From Pempheris klunzingeri (Eukaryota > Chordata > Actinopteri > Acropomatiformes > Pempheridae), in the NCBI RefSeq assembly GCF_042242105.1, contig NC_092016.1:14398501-14462500 (forward strand): DNA of 64,000 nucleotides, given 5' to 3'. Of this stretch, positions 54,170-64,000 are shown in pieces. Within the stretch, counting starts at the first letter, position 1. Every line of letters starts with the position of its first letter. Under the pieces are notes generated by a model, which had not been told where the DNA came from, did no database searches, and was given only the letters and a program-made list of their open reading frames with translations. The translations under genes were made by a program, and so were the position numbers.

Positions 54170-55360
54170 AAACCAGATGAGATTTTTCAAATCTTTGTAA
54201 GTTTTTTCTTCTGTTCTGTGCTCTCAAACCTGTGCGCGTACACTACACATGGCATAAACATGATTAACCTGCAGAGGGAGACAATCCAAAGGATAATGAA
54301 ATGAGATCCTCATGACTGCTACTATGTCTCAACTTTACTTTCATAATATTCACTATTGCTTTTTGCTAATTAAATTCTTTAGGTGGTAACTCCCATACTC
54401 TAAATTGCCATTTTATCCCATAGCAACATCTTAATGACATCATAATTTAGAGACAGGACAAATAAATTTTTTTTTCTCTCTCTCTCTCTCATTGTTTTTA
54501 CAGGAGAATTATCAAGTATGCCTTTTTCACAGCAAAGATTTTGGCTTGTGACAGTGGAAAAATTCTACGTATTGCTAATAATATTTTTAATCATGTTAAT
54601 GACTCAGTTTTATTCAAGAGTCACTGTAAGACATGACAGTGTGTCAGTGAGCCAGCATGCACAATAGCAAGACCCTGAATTTGAAGCAATTAAATTAAAT
54701 TCAGGCATCATTAATCTTATTACTTACACCTGTGCGACTAATATGGTATGTCAAAATGTCTGCTTTAATAATAATTAAACAATATTTTGGTTTTCCTTTG
54801 TTTATCTATTATTCCCAATGTGATGCTTCCACCCTACATTAATTCAATATCACATGGGAGATAAGCAATAAAGTAACACCCAGTCTTTTTTTTTTTTATA
54901 CATATCTAAATGATATATGGTACGCTTCATAACAATGAGGAATCAGCATCACCTGTCTCCAAATATGGCAATATTACTACTATTAATAATAATAATATCA
55001 TTATTATAATTATTATCCGTAATATCATAATTATCATTAGTAATAGTAGTAGTAGCAGTATAACAATTACAAAGAAATAACTCAAATCTACCTGCATCAG
55101 AGTCTTGTCCTGTGAGTACATTAGCCTTCAGTATGTGGACCCGAGTGACCAGAAAGGGATAACCACACAACCCGGACACTGTGGAGGTTCATCTAGAGCC
55201 AACTCCCTGCAGGAGAGAAAAGAGAGACAGGGATACTTTTACTTGTGTTCATGTTCTTATGTTTTTATAGTATCTTATGTTTATGTTTTCTATTGTCACT
55301 CCGTCAGTAGCTTAAGTTTGGCTTATGGTTTAAACATGCAGCCTATAGTCTGGAATAAAA
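54170..55360. other. Intergenic, AT-rich
   Basis: No gene seen. There is a possible ATTAAA poly(A) signal for the synaptotagmin near 54164 and a simple ATT/ATA-rich tract at 54970-55070. Confidence 0.5.
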
Positions 55361-55489
55361 TCACAAAGTCGCTCAAAAACTGTGGCGTAAACTGTACCTG
55401 CGGTTTAGTCTAAACCTTCTGTGTCCCATATCAGTCACTAAAATGTAGCTAGAGTGAACTGCACCTGAGGTTTAACTTAAATCTGCTGA

Positions 55490-55665
55490 AGACCTGGGGC
55501 CGTTTCCACAACAGACCCTGAGGCTGTTAGACGAGATAGGAGAAACTCCTAAAAATAATGTGCATGACAGTTCTAACTTTAACACCCCTACATTTGTGAT
55601 CTAGGAGTTATTCACAAAGCATCTTAGCACTAAAAGTTGCTCCTAAGTCTAACAGCTGACACTAT
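55490..55665. mobile_element. DNA-transposon-like remnant (PIF/Harbinger type?)
   Basis: GGGGCCGTTTCCACAACAG at 55497 and ATTCACAAAGCATCTTAGCACT at 55611 resemble phrases found in the ends of teleost Harbinger-like non-autonomous elements. Boundaries and family uncertain. Confidence 0.35.
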
Positions 55666-56144
55666 CCAGAGGACTCTTGAGTCACTAAAACCTGCACAGA
55701 GTCATGCTGCTACATGGACAAAGGAGGGCTGTGTGCACACAAACATGTCAGCCATTTCATCTCCTATCACTGATAATTGGATGGCATGGTTCCCAATTAT
55801 CAAACTGCACCGGACTTAATTAATGTGAATCAAAGTGTTAGTCTACTGTTCATTTTAAAAGACCATGACACTTTGTAAAATAATGAAAATAATCATTAAA
55901 AATTTCGAAAACTGTGGAAGAGGGCTTTAAGAGGAAATATCCACTGTCACAACAGGTGAAATATTTGCAGCCATGGTGTAGCAAGTTATGAGCTGCCCCA
56001 GATATATATATATCTGATGTTATATGAAATCATATTTTTATCAGCTACCATGATTTTACCGTTTTATCATAACAAACATGTGATCTACTGTGTGTAGGAG
56101 TAAAATAGAAGAAATGAAGTGAAGAAATGAAGAAAAATATCATT

Positions 56145-56665
56145 TTGTGTAAAATGCAGAATCAGAATTCAATTCGAGATAAAGATGCTCAGAGAGGAAT
56201 CTGAAAAGATGTACATTCACTGGTGACGGGTAATTTCATCTGGTGTGAAAATAATCAATGATCAACTGAAAGAACAGGAGGCAGCAGAAAAATACCACCA
56301 ATCCCACAGACTACTGTTTACAGAATATAAGTACTGATGAGGGGAAGTTGGGATAAAGGACAAAGAAATCAAAGCTCTCCTGGAAGAGTTTAATACCCAC
56401 AAAAACACAGATCATAAAAGGATTTTGGCAGAACTCCAACAGAAGCTGACTGACTGTGAGATGGACAGATGGAGGACCTTACTATGATTGGGTCTAAATT
56501 GTAGGACATGGTCAAAGAAAAAACAAATCAATTGCAAGCAAAATTCTGGAAATAGCTGCTATAAAGTAGGAAAAGAAAGAAATGCAAGAGCATTGTTGTG
56601 GAGAAAAAGAGAGCAGCGCTATTTTACTCACTCAAGTGCAAATGGATGAAAAACATAAAGACGGG
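56145..56665 (+). pseudogene. Decayed coiled-coil reading frame
   Basis: Plus-strand text switches frame but keeps long stretches that look like an alpha-helical, charged protein: KEQEAAEKYHQSHRLL, DKEIKALLEEFN then ILAELQQKLTDCEMD, and MVKEKTNQLQAK. Stops and frameshifts interrupt each of them, and there are no splice sites to rescue the frame. This fits a processed pseudogene of a coiled-coil protein. Parent gene not recognised. Confidence 0.4.
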
Positions 56666-57329
56666 TTCTCAACATCAGGCTGTCTGTCTCAGGAAACAGG
56701 GTCAGTTGTTGCATGGGGACCCAGCAGATTCAATCTAGACCAGTGAAAATGTGCAGGAGCAGACAGATAAAAGCACTGAGCACCACACTAGAAGCCTCCA
56801 CTTAATGAAACGGTTGTAGAGGTGTGCAGGTTAAAAAAAAAAAAAAAACAACTAAAAGAAAGTACTGTGCAGAGACTAACATATTGGATGAATAAAAAAT
56901 TCCTGCAAACTACCCAACCTACCCTGGAGGTTATAGAAGAGCCACCATCCTTTTACCAAGATCACTGGCAGCAACCAAGCCTCTAAAATGACAACATTGT
57001 GTCAGCTGTGCATCCATGTGTGGATGACATGATATAGTCCATCCTCAATTATTTTCCCTCAGTGAAAACCAAAAACATCTACAAGAGGGTGGATATTGGA
57101 CTTAAACGCAGGTCGACAAACACAAGACTTCAAATAAAATAGGCTTATCATGCTGCTCTTTAATTGCTATAGGTTAGTTATATTGAGCAACTGTTGGCCA
57201 ACAAGGTAAGAATGTAACACTAACGCACTGCATAACATGTTGGTGTCAAGCTGTTGTGTTATTTGTGTTACTGTTTTAAGAGATGGAGTTCAGCCAAAGT
57301 AAAAGGACTGCTACTGTTTATCACAGTCA

Positions 57330-57356
57330 CTAGCTAGCTAGCTAGCTAGCTAGCTT
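57330..57356. repeat. GCTA tetranucleotide repeat
   Basis: About five to six tandem AGCT/GCTA units at 57330-57354. Confidence 0.9.
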
Positions 57357-57885
57357 ACCTGTGACGGTGATTTGTGTGAGATAGCGAACAAGTCAAGTAT
57401 GAGGATGTTTGTGTAGTTTTCCTACCGTGGAGATAAAGGAGATGTTTGAGCAGATTGCTAGTGAACTGGGCACAGAGAAAGGCAGACATGTTTTGGCGCT
57501 AGCAACTGCCTGCGGTATCCTGTGTATCTAATACAGTGCTAGCAAAACCGGCTAGCGTCTTTTAGCCTTCTCTCCGAGGGAGGCTACAGTACTAGAAAAA
57601 TTATAAAACTGTGATGGATTGAACAGCGGAACACTACGTTAAATTGTTGTAATTAGCTCCAACTTAAACTGCCACAATAATAAAACGCTTCTCACATGTT
57701 AATGTATCAATAATATTCGAATAACACTATCATGGGCCAATAGTGAGCGCTGCTCGTCAAAGACCTTCAGTCTTACCGTTTTACTGTCTGGCGAAACATA
57801 AATGAACTTCGCTCCTGGTTAGTGTCCCTTTGGTGAGAGAGTGTTAGCCCAGTAGTCTGTAGCCTATAAACAAACCACAACACAA

Positions 57886-58140
57886 ACCCCGTCTATGAGG
57901 AGGATCTTTTCCAGGACATGTCGGGGAACAAACACGAGATCAGCAATGTGTGATTAAATCCTGGTGCAACCAACTCCAAAGCACCTATTTGGTATCGCGT
58001 TTATTAATTAAAATCGACTTATCTCCCTGTGGACGCTGTTACCATCTATGTGGGACATGGGATTGTTTTCGTGTTGAATAGAGCTATTCTGGATGACATT
58101 GACAATCTGATCTCTACCTGTTTGGAACGACCGCTTGCCC
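57886..58140 (+). repeat. Diverged direct repeat, copy 1
   Basis: Begins CTATGAGGAGGATCTTTTCC and continues through GAGATCAGCAATGTG and TCCTGGTGCAACCAACTCC. A related block occurs in the same orientation at 59640-59890. The minus-strand open frame here (58008-58241) is not supported as a gene. Confidence 0.65.
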
Positions 58141-58144
58141 CATG

Positions 58145-60124
58145 GCACACTTACTTCCGCACTCCACGATAAAAACAGAGGTCTGAGTGTGTCACTACTC
58201 TCTATTTCAAAGTCGCTGGCTTGGACAAATACAAGAGCCAAAAGAAAGAAAGGGAAAAAAAACTTTCTTATTGTCTGAAAGAAAAAAACACTGATTGGCC
58301 GAAAGAAAGAAGCGCTAAGGCGCTAACTAAAAGCTGATAAGTGTAGTGTTAGATCAAGTTCGCCATAACACGTTTTTTCACATTTTAAACAGTAACTTAG
58401 CTGTAGCCTTTTTCACCACAGTTAACCATACCTCGATAACCAGTGTTATGATGGTTTGTGGTGACTGCCCTGTTGCCGGCAGCTACCGTGGAGTCTGACT
58501 GTAGGACTGGGAAGGATCGCAAGAGCGCAGTCACTGGTGTGCTCAGCTAACTAGCAACATATATAGTTCACATGACAATCAATTGTTTTGATGAGGATTT
58601 TTCTACCGAATCTAGTTCAGCGACGTCAAAAGCTTTAACTTCTGTCAGTCACGATTTATTTTATAGCACCGTCAACAAAGCTGAGAATACTTCAGGGATG
58701 ACGAACAAATGAAATCCACAATTCACATCTACCACACACAGAGCCTGTTGTCTCTCACCACAAGAGTGCAGCACACGAGTTACACAGCAGGTAGGCAGAC
58801 AGAAATTAGCCACGGCAAAGCTGAGCAGCATCTATCCTGGCTAGTTAGCTAGCTTCGTATCCTTGGCTAGCTTGGTAGCGTAGAGCTGGTTGAGCGTGTC
58901 TAGGCAACCAGGAGATCACATCCGGGAACTTCAATTTGAAACACGTCCCTGTCTCTTTCTGCCGGAAAACAAACAACCGGTGTTGACTTGAATGTAAAAT
59001 AGCGGCACAAAACAACACCAATAGAAAACCACCTAAGTGAAATTACTTTATAGATGACCTGAAGACACCATGTCAGGCAAATATACATCCATTTCTCTTG
59101 ACCTAGAAAGCGCAAGATACACGGAAAAGATTAATTTGATCCACTTTCAATCATGTCCCCTCATTCTCCAGCATCAGGCTTGCGTATTAAGGTCCGTCTG
59201 TAACCCACTCAGAGGACAGAGATGTCCTGCCCGGACAATTGTTTTTACTTTATTGGGTCTCCAGGTTAGCAAATTACCAGTGATTTATTTTACTTTTCAG
59301 TCCTGCTCTGCTAACAGTATGCTAGCTAGCATTAGCACTGTGCTGTGACAACTGACCTAGCTAACGTTATATTATAGCCCAAAAGTCAAGGTTAGCTTAC
59401 ATTAGCCCGGTTAGTGTAGTTTGAGCTAGGACCTAGTAGCTAACTGTTAGTAAAGGCTTTGAATTTTTATTTAATTTATTGCTTTCTAAGCTAGTAACAT
59501 TAGTCTACGGCAATTAATATTAAAATAAGTTTGGTTTTGATCCCCTAAAAATAAGCTAAGCTGGCACAGGTTCAAGAAACAAAAACACAGGTGCAACTTT
59601 CACACACTGGCGGCTACCATCGTGTTAGCATGTAGCTCTACGCCTCTATGAGGATCTTTTTCAGGACATGATACGGGGACAAATCAGAGATCAGCGATGT
59701 GATATTTATTCCTGGTGCAGCCAACTCCACAGCATCGCTTTGGCATGGCGTTATCAAATTTAAGTTGGCTTGTTTAAACGTGGACGGTGTTGTGGTCTAT
59801 GAGGGCCAGGGGCTTGTTTTCCTCCACAGGGGGCCGCGGTGATGGGAGCTGCCCTGGATGACGTATTGCCGGTGTGATCTATGGCCAAGCCTGCCCGCTG
59901 GCTGAGGATGTCGGAGTGACAGAGAGCAGCGCAGGCTACCCTGCCCACACAGGTGTACAGTAGGCTGCTCGTCATCTGCTCAGGGGGGGCCGTCGCCAGC
60001 AGGTAGGTTTTACAGGTACAACCAAGCATAGTCCCGGTGCTACCAAACATCCTAAATCCTTTCCTCCCGGGACTATTGAGATGCACCGTTAACGTTTCGG
60101 CGGAACTTCCTTTCGGACTCTGAG
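58145..60124. other. Intergenic region before otogl
   Basis: Contains GCTAGC-rich and other moderately GC-rich stretches and short open frames without splice support. It may include the otogl promoter, but no TATA box is seen near the start codon. No gene called. Confidence 0.4.
59640..59890 (+). repeat. Diverged direct repeat, copy 2
   Basis: Begins CTCTATGAGGATCTTTTTCA and continues through GAGATCAGCGATGTG and TCCTGGTGCAGCCAACTCC, paralleling copy 1. About 1.75 kb separates the two. Similarity seems to fade after about 250 bp. Confidence 0.65.
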
Positions 60125-60776
60125 ATGAACTTAAAGTGGACAGTGAAACGATTTCTTCTTATGTCGTTTTCAATCTCCCACTTGCTGTTACTTGAGGGTG
60201 AGTCTGACAGTTTCACTTCTCCAAAAGGTTAGAATAGTTTTGTAATAAAGTTTGCTACACACACATGAATGTGAACTACATTTAACAACATTGATATTAA
60301 TAGATTGATAGACAGATTTTTTTATTATTAAGTTCTTGTCACCTGTCTTTCTGTTCATCTGTATTACCAGTCAAATATAATTAGTTTTTATAGATATCAT
60401 TAAGACTGTATAAAACTGCTCTCCCTTTCTGCCCCTTTATATTGTTGTGTCCCAACGTGGAATCTAATTGTCAAATATTTATGATGGGACACCTCACATT
60501 ATATGGGTGATTTTATAATAAATAACTGATACCTATTTTAACGATTAAAAGTTAATAGTGTCATTTTGTGTTTAGGAGCTCAGAGCCGACTTTCAGTGGC
60601 AGAAGGAAGACTACAGAGGTAAATCAAAGGACGAAATGGAGTGAATGATTCTCTGTCATTAACATTGTAGCCAAAATATAAGTGATGTTGTATTAAAAAA
60701 AATCTTTTTGATGATTTTTTGCTGTGACTGCTGATTATCAGACACCAGAGTGTGTGACCGAGACAGCATATAAGTA

Positions 60777-60832
<56 letters not shown>

Positions 60833-63014
60833 TGCGCGCATGGGTGTGTGCGTGTGTATGTGCACTTGTGAGTGTGAGGGTTCAGTAAAGAGTAGTTTTG
60901 AGTTTGAATTCAAGTGGTGTAAAGTGCACTTAAGTCTCCCCTCTGACTGTTTCTCCCCACTAATGTGCATGTTTGTGTGTGTGCAGAAGGGCTAATGCAC
61001 TTCGGAGGAAACGGGATCTCCTCGGGGAGGAGGTTGGTACACTACACCTAAGAGAACCAGAGGAGGTCAGGGCACCCACATGCGCACAACACCCTAACCG
61101 GCACAAAGCTGTCTTTGTAAAGAATGAGACACTCACTAACACATACACTTTCTCCCACTCAACCTGACGTAACTTTCAACTTATAGCAGCAGGTACACCA
61201 ACGGTACAGCACTGTCACTGTGTCACTGAAGCCTGAGAATAACGTAAGGAACTACTCTGAGTGTTTTATTGTTTTCCAAGACATACAGACCACTGCTGTC
61301 GGAGGGTACTCTGTCACGCAGCATTTTACACAACTACACAGCCAGAGATGCCTCTTCAGGTAAATACGCAACCTCCTAAGTGACCCTAAATGCATTCAAA
61401 CAAGCCTCATACTATCAGTGCCCAGGTAGACTGGGGTAAGTGAACTTGGGTTTGTTCATGTCTTTCCCAGAATATTGCGGCTGCCTCAATGGTGGCTGGT
61501 GTCAGGAGGGCGGTGTGTGTGACTGTGCTCAGTTCCAGGCACTGGGAGACCGCTGCCAGATCAGTGAGTAACACACACACAGAGACACACACACACTCAC
61601 ATGTCTTCCCAGCTCAGATTCATCCCAAACTCTCATCCACGCCTTATTGACAAGCGCCATTCCTGGTATGCAACAGACCAGGTGGTTAGCATGCTTACAA
61701 CTTTTTTTAATAACAGTGTACCATTACACACTCAATTATACAGGAATGGGTGTGTGTATGAGATTGTGCATCGGACTTTCCAATCATTCAACAAACGTTA
61801 ATTACCTGCACACACTCCAGTATAAATTATCAGATTTCCCTAGATTGCTCCCTCTCTTTCTCTCTCTATCTCTCTTTGTTAATGCAAATCCCCCCCCCCC
61901 CCCAATCAATTCACCCACCTACATGCACATATACACACACACACACACATAGATGTTATTCCCTACAGCAGCAGATATAAAATCAGTGTCTCTAAGGTAA
62001 TAGGGTAGGGGCTGAGTGATGGAGTTTCTGGTTTCTATATTCTGAACAGACTCCTTATACAGTGTATCAGGAGATCTGAGGTCACAATTATTGTAAAGAC
62101 ATTTTTCATTTCAAGCAACTAATTTAGTGTTGACACACCTGTTGGAAACAATAAAGTTCCTCAGGGACCTGTAACTGAACTGAGGCTTGAAATGATATCT
62201 TGAAATAGACTGTTCAAAAGAAGATAAAGAATATGCTTTCTTTACAAGTAAACAAAGCATACATAAAAGTGGGCCATAACAACAAAGTTTATCCAAAAAA
62301 GAACCATAAAAGCTTCATCCAAGACAAATTATCAGCTTCCCAACTGTTATGTAAATTTTGGAGAACAGCATAACAGAACTGATGCCCCAGAACACATTTT
62401 CTAAAAATATAAAATAAGATTGGGACATTTTGTTTTTTGTAACATGGGTACCTTATAATTAATTAGTATCATTTACCAAATGTACCATTTCGGATTTCCA
62501 TCAGCATGACAAGCCAGTCACGGATGAGATTAGAAGATGTGATTCACTGTCACCTACCCTACCCCCTCAGACTTTAGAGAGGGTTTTAGGCAACATCTTG
62601 GCACAGCCAGCAGTGGGGATTTCCTGTAACAAAGGGCTTTTTAGAAAATTCAGGTATTCATTTTCCACTGATAAGTTCAATGAAATAAAAGATGATGAAA
62701 TATATGAAGATGACAGAACAGATAGGATGTATGACTTGCCCTCTCAGTTTAGCAAAGTGTTCAGTGATTCTGCTGGAAATTATTTTGTGTCACCACATTA
62801 AACGGATCCACTTCATCTCTGCAAGAGTCTTTTGAGTGAATTGCCAATTTTCCTCTCAGTACCTAACCAGGGCCAGGATAGAGACGGGATCTGCAGGTCA
62901 TGGGGTCAACATCACTACGAAACATTTGATGGGATCTACTTCTACTTCCCTGGAACCTGCTCTTACGTTCTGGCCCAGGACTGCCACTCAGCTACACCTC
63001 AGTACACAGTGTGG
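60125..63014 (+). CDS. otogl: Otogelin-like protein, N-terminal part
   Basis: OTOGL is a large secreted glycoprotein of the acellular membranes of the inner ear (tectorial, otolithic). Seven exons (60125-60197, 60576-60618, 60987-61065, 61187-61243, 61281-61359, 61471-61563, 62860-63014) give 193 residues and continue past the right edge. An uncleaved start MNLKWTVKRFLLM and hydrophobic ISHLLLLEG form the signal peptide. A basic RRKRD segment follows, then an EGF-like module (CGCLNGGWCQEGGVCDC), then the start of a VWD domain (DGICRSWGQHHYETFDG, YFPGTCSYVLAQDC). These match the OTOGL N-terminus better than VWF or mucins. Human OTOGL lies near SYT1 and BBS10. The exact acceptor of exon 4 is uncertain by one or two codons. 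Confidence 0.85.
60783..60835. repeat. GT microsatellite in otogl intron 2
   Basis: About 23 GT units then GC-rich variation (GCGCGTGCGCGC). This explains the long CA/GT-coded open frames on both strands. Confidence 0.92.
61564..62859 (+). other. otogl: otogl intron 6
   Basis: 1.3 kb with a run of C (61893-61903) and a CA tract near 61934. The open frame 62598-62801 lacks splice sites and was not called. Confidence 0.5.
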
Positions 63015-64000
63015 GTAAGAGCATAGAGAATGAAACTAACCTCTGAAATATTTGACCAGTATTTAACCTTTATGTATAAAGAGTAGTTTGGTATTTTTGA
63101 AATAACACAATGTCTGTAGTCAAACTTGAAGGATACAGTGATATTTAACTTTATTTTAAAAGTTAAAGGTTATATAACAGTAGCCTGCTTGTCAATTAAG
63201 AAGTAATTTCATATTCCTTTGCTTAGTTTTAAATTATCTGTTTTTAGCAGTATGTTCCTCTTTATCTGATGAATAATTTAGCAGTTGAAATTTGGGAACT
63301 TCTTGAGCTTTCTTAGTTATGTTATGTTTAAAACTCATTCTTAAAAACTCATGTTATATAGCTGATTTTTCCAGTCTGGTGATGTTCTGTGTTTTGTAAG
63401 ACCAAAACTAAAAACTAATCTGTTCTACTAATAAGTATTGCCGATTTAGCCAAGGCCTGATATAGCTTACTCCTCTGTACCCGCCAGCTGGCTCACAATC
63501 TCCCCACATTTCTTCTGGAGTTTCAGTTTCCCTGATTTTTTTTTTTTCCTTCACACGATGAAATTCAAAAAGCCCATCCACAGTATTTATGAGAAATAGG
63601 CTTGTATAACTGCTGTTCGTGATTGTGTGTTTTTTTTTTTTTTTTTTTAATTGTATGCTTATTCCACATCTTCATCAGCTATGGCCAGGCAGTGAGCCAG
63701 AGGGATGACACATGCACAAACATACACACACACAAGTAGAAAGAGACACAAAGAGAGTTGAGGGGTGCTTTGAATTATTAATTCATGAGATTGTTGATAA
63801 AGACAGCTCTACGAGGGATTAGAAAAGAGCAGGGGAGCACGATGCTATATTACTTTACTCCACATAGCTAGAAATAACGTGTTTTTTCATTGCTGGTGGT
63901 TGTTTCTCAGCCATAGTGTTTTCAAAACTCCTCAAACTTGGCTGAAGATATTGAGCTTGACTGAGTGATTGGCACTGCATAAGAGATGATTTCTGCTCTG
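63015..64000 (+). other. otogl: otogl intron 7 (continues off the window)
   Basis: AT-rich, with a T homopolymer at 63631-63648. No further exon recognised before the window end. Confidence 0.5.

Noticed and set aside
58008..58241. Minus-strand open frame of 77 codons
   Set aside because: It lies in a diverged direct repeat and has no domain or splice evidence.
60659..60970. Minus-strand open frame of His/Thr repeats
   Set aside because: It is the reverse of the GT microsatellite in otogl intron 2.
62598..62801. Plus-strand open frame of 67 codons in an otogl intron
   Set aside because: No splice sites, no signal or domain, and no family recognised.

Overview
This is vertebrate nuclear DNA, almost certainly from a ray-finned fish and probably a percomorph-type teleost. 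Protein-coding exons are split by short GT-AG introns (often 80-300 bp). There are many CA/GT microsatellites and several dispersed repeats of a kind common in percomorphs. The encoded proteins are clear orthologues of vertebrate genes. I found no bacterial-style operons, CRISPR arrays or viral genes. All exon borders were read by eye from splice sites, reading-frame phase and similarity to remembered family members. No alignment was run.

Layout. (1) 438-12480, minus strand: the 5' half of an anoctamin gene, most likely ano2, with 14 coding exons and a GC-rich non-coding first exon near 12.3-12.5 kb; its 3' half lies beyond the left edge. (2) 13389-34016, minus strand: a complete von Willebrand factor gene (vwf). 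Its 53 coding exons join in frame into about 2853 residues with the classic order signal peptide-D1-D2-furin site-D'-D3-A1-A2-A3-D4-C domains-CK, and it has a TATA-type promoter. (3) 36641-43144, plus strand: the tetraspanin cd9, with two alternative coding first exons. (4) 44164-46397, minus strand: bbs10, a chaperonin-like Bardet-Biedl protein. (5) 50469-53890, plus strand: a synaptotagmin of the SYT1/2/5 group with two intact C2 domains. (6) 60125-63014, plus strand: the first seven coding exons of an otogelin-like gene (otogl), running off the right edge. The 54.2-60.1 kb gap holds transposon remnants, a decayed coiled-coil reading frame and a diverged direct duplication.

These genes do not form a pathway; their grouping reflects chromosome history. 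ano2-vwf-cd9 are neighbours on human 12p13.31. BBS10, SYT1 and OTOGL lie near each other on human 12q21. Here the two blocks meet between 43.2 and 44.1 kb.

I did not find a wholly new biological system. The most interesting points are in vwf: the A2 ADAMTS13 scissile pair reads Phe-Leu instead of Tyr-Met, A2 has no cysteine at all, an intron splits A1, the RGD integrin motif and a furin site are kept, and one intron is GC-AG. Others are the paired first exons of cd9, the ambiguous identity of the synaptotagmin, and the repeats around 56-60 kb.
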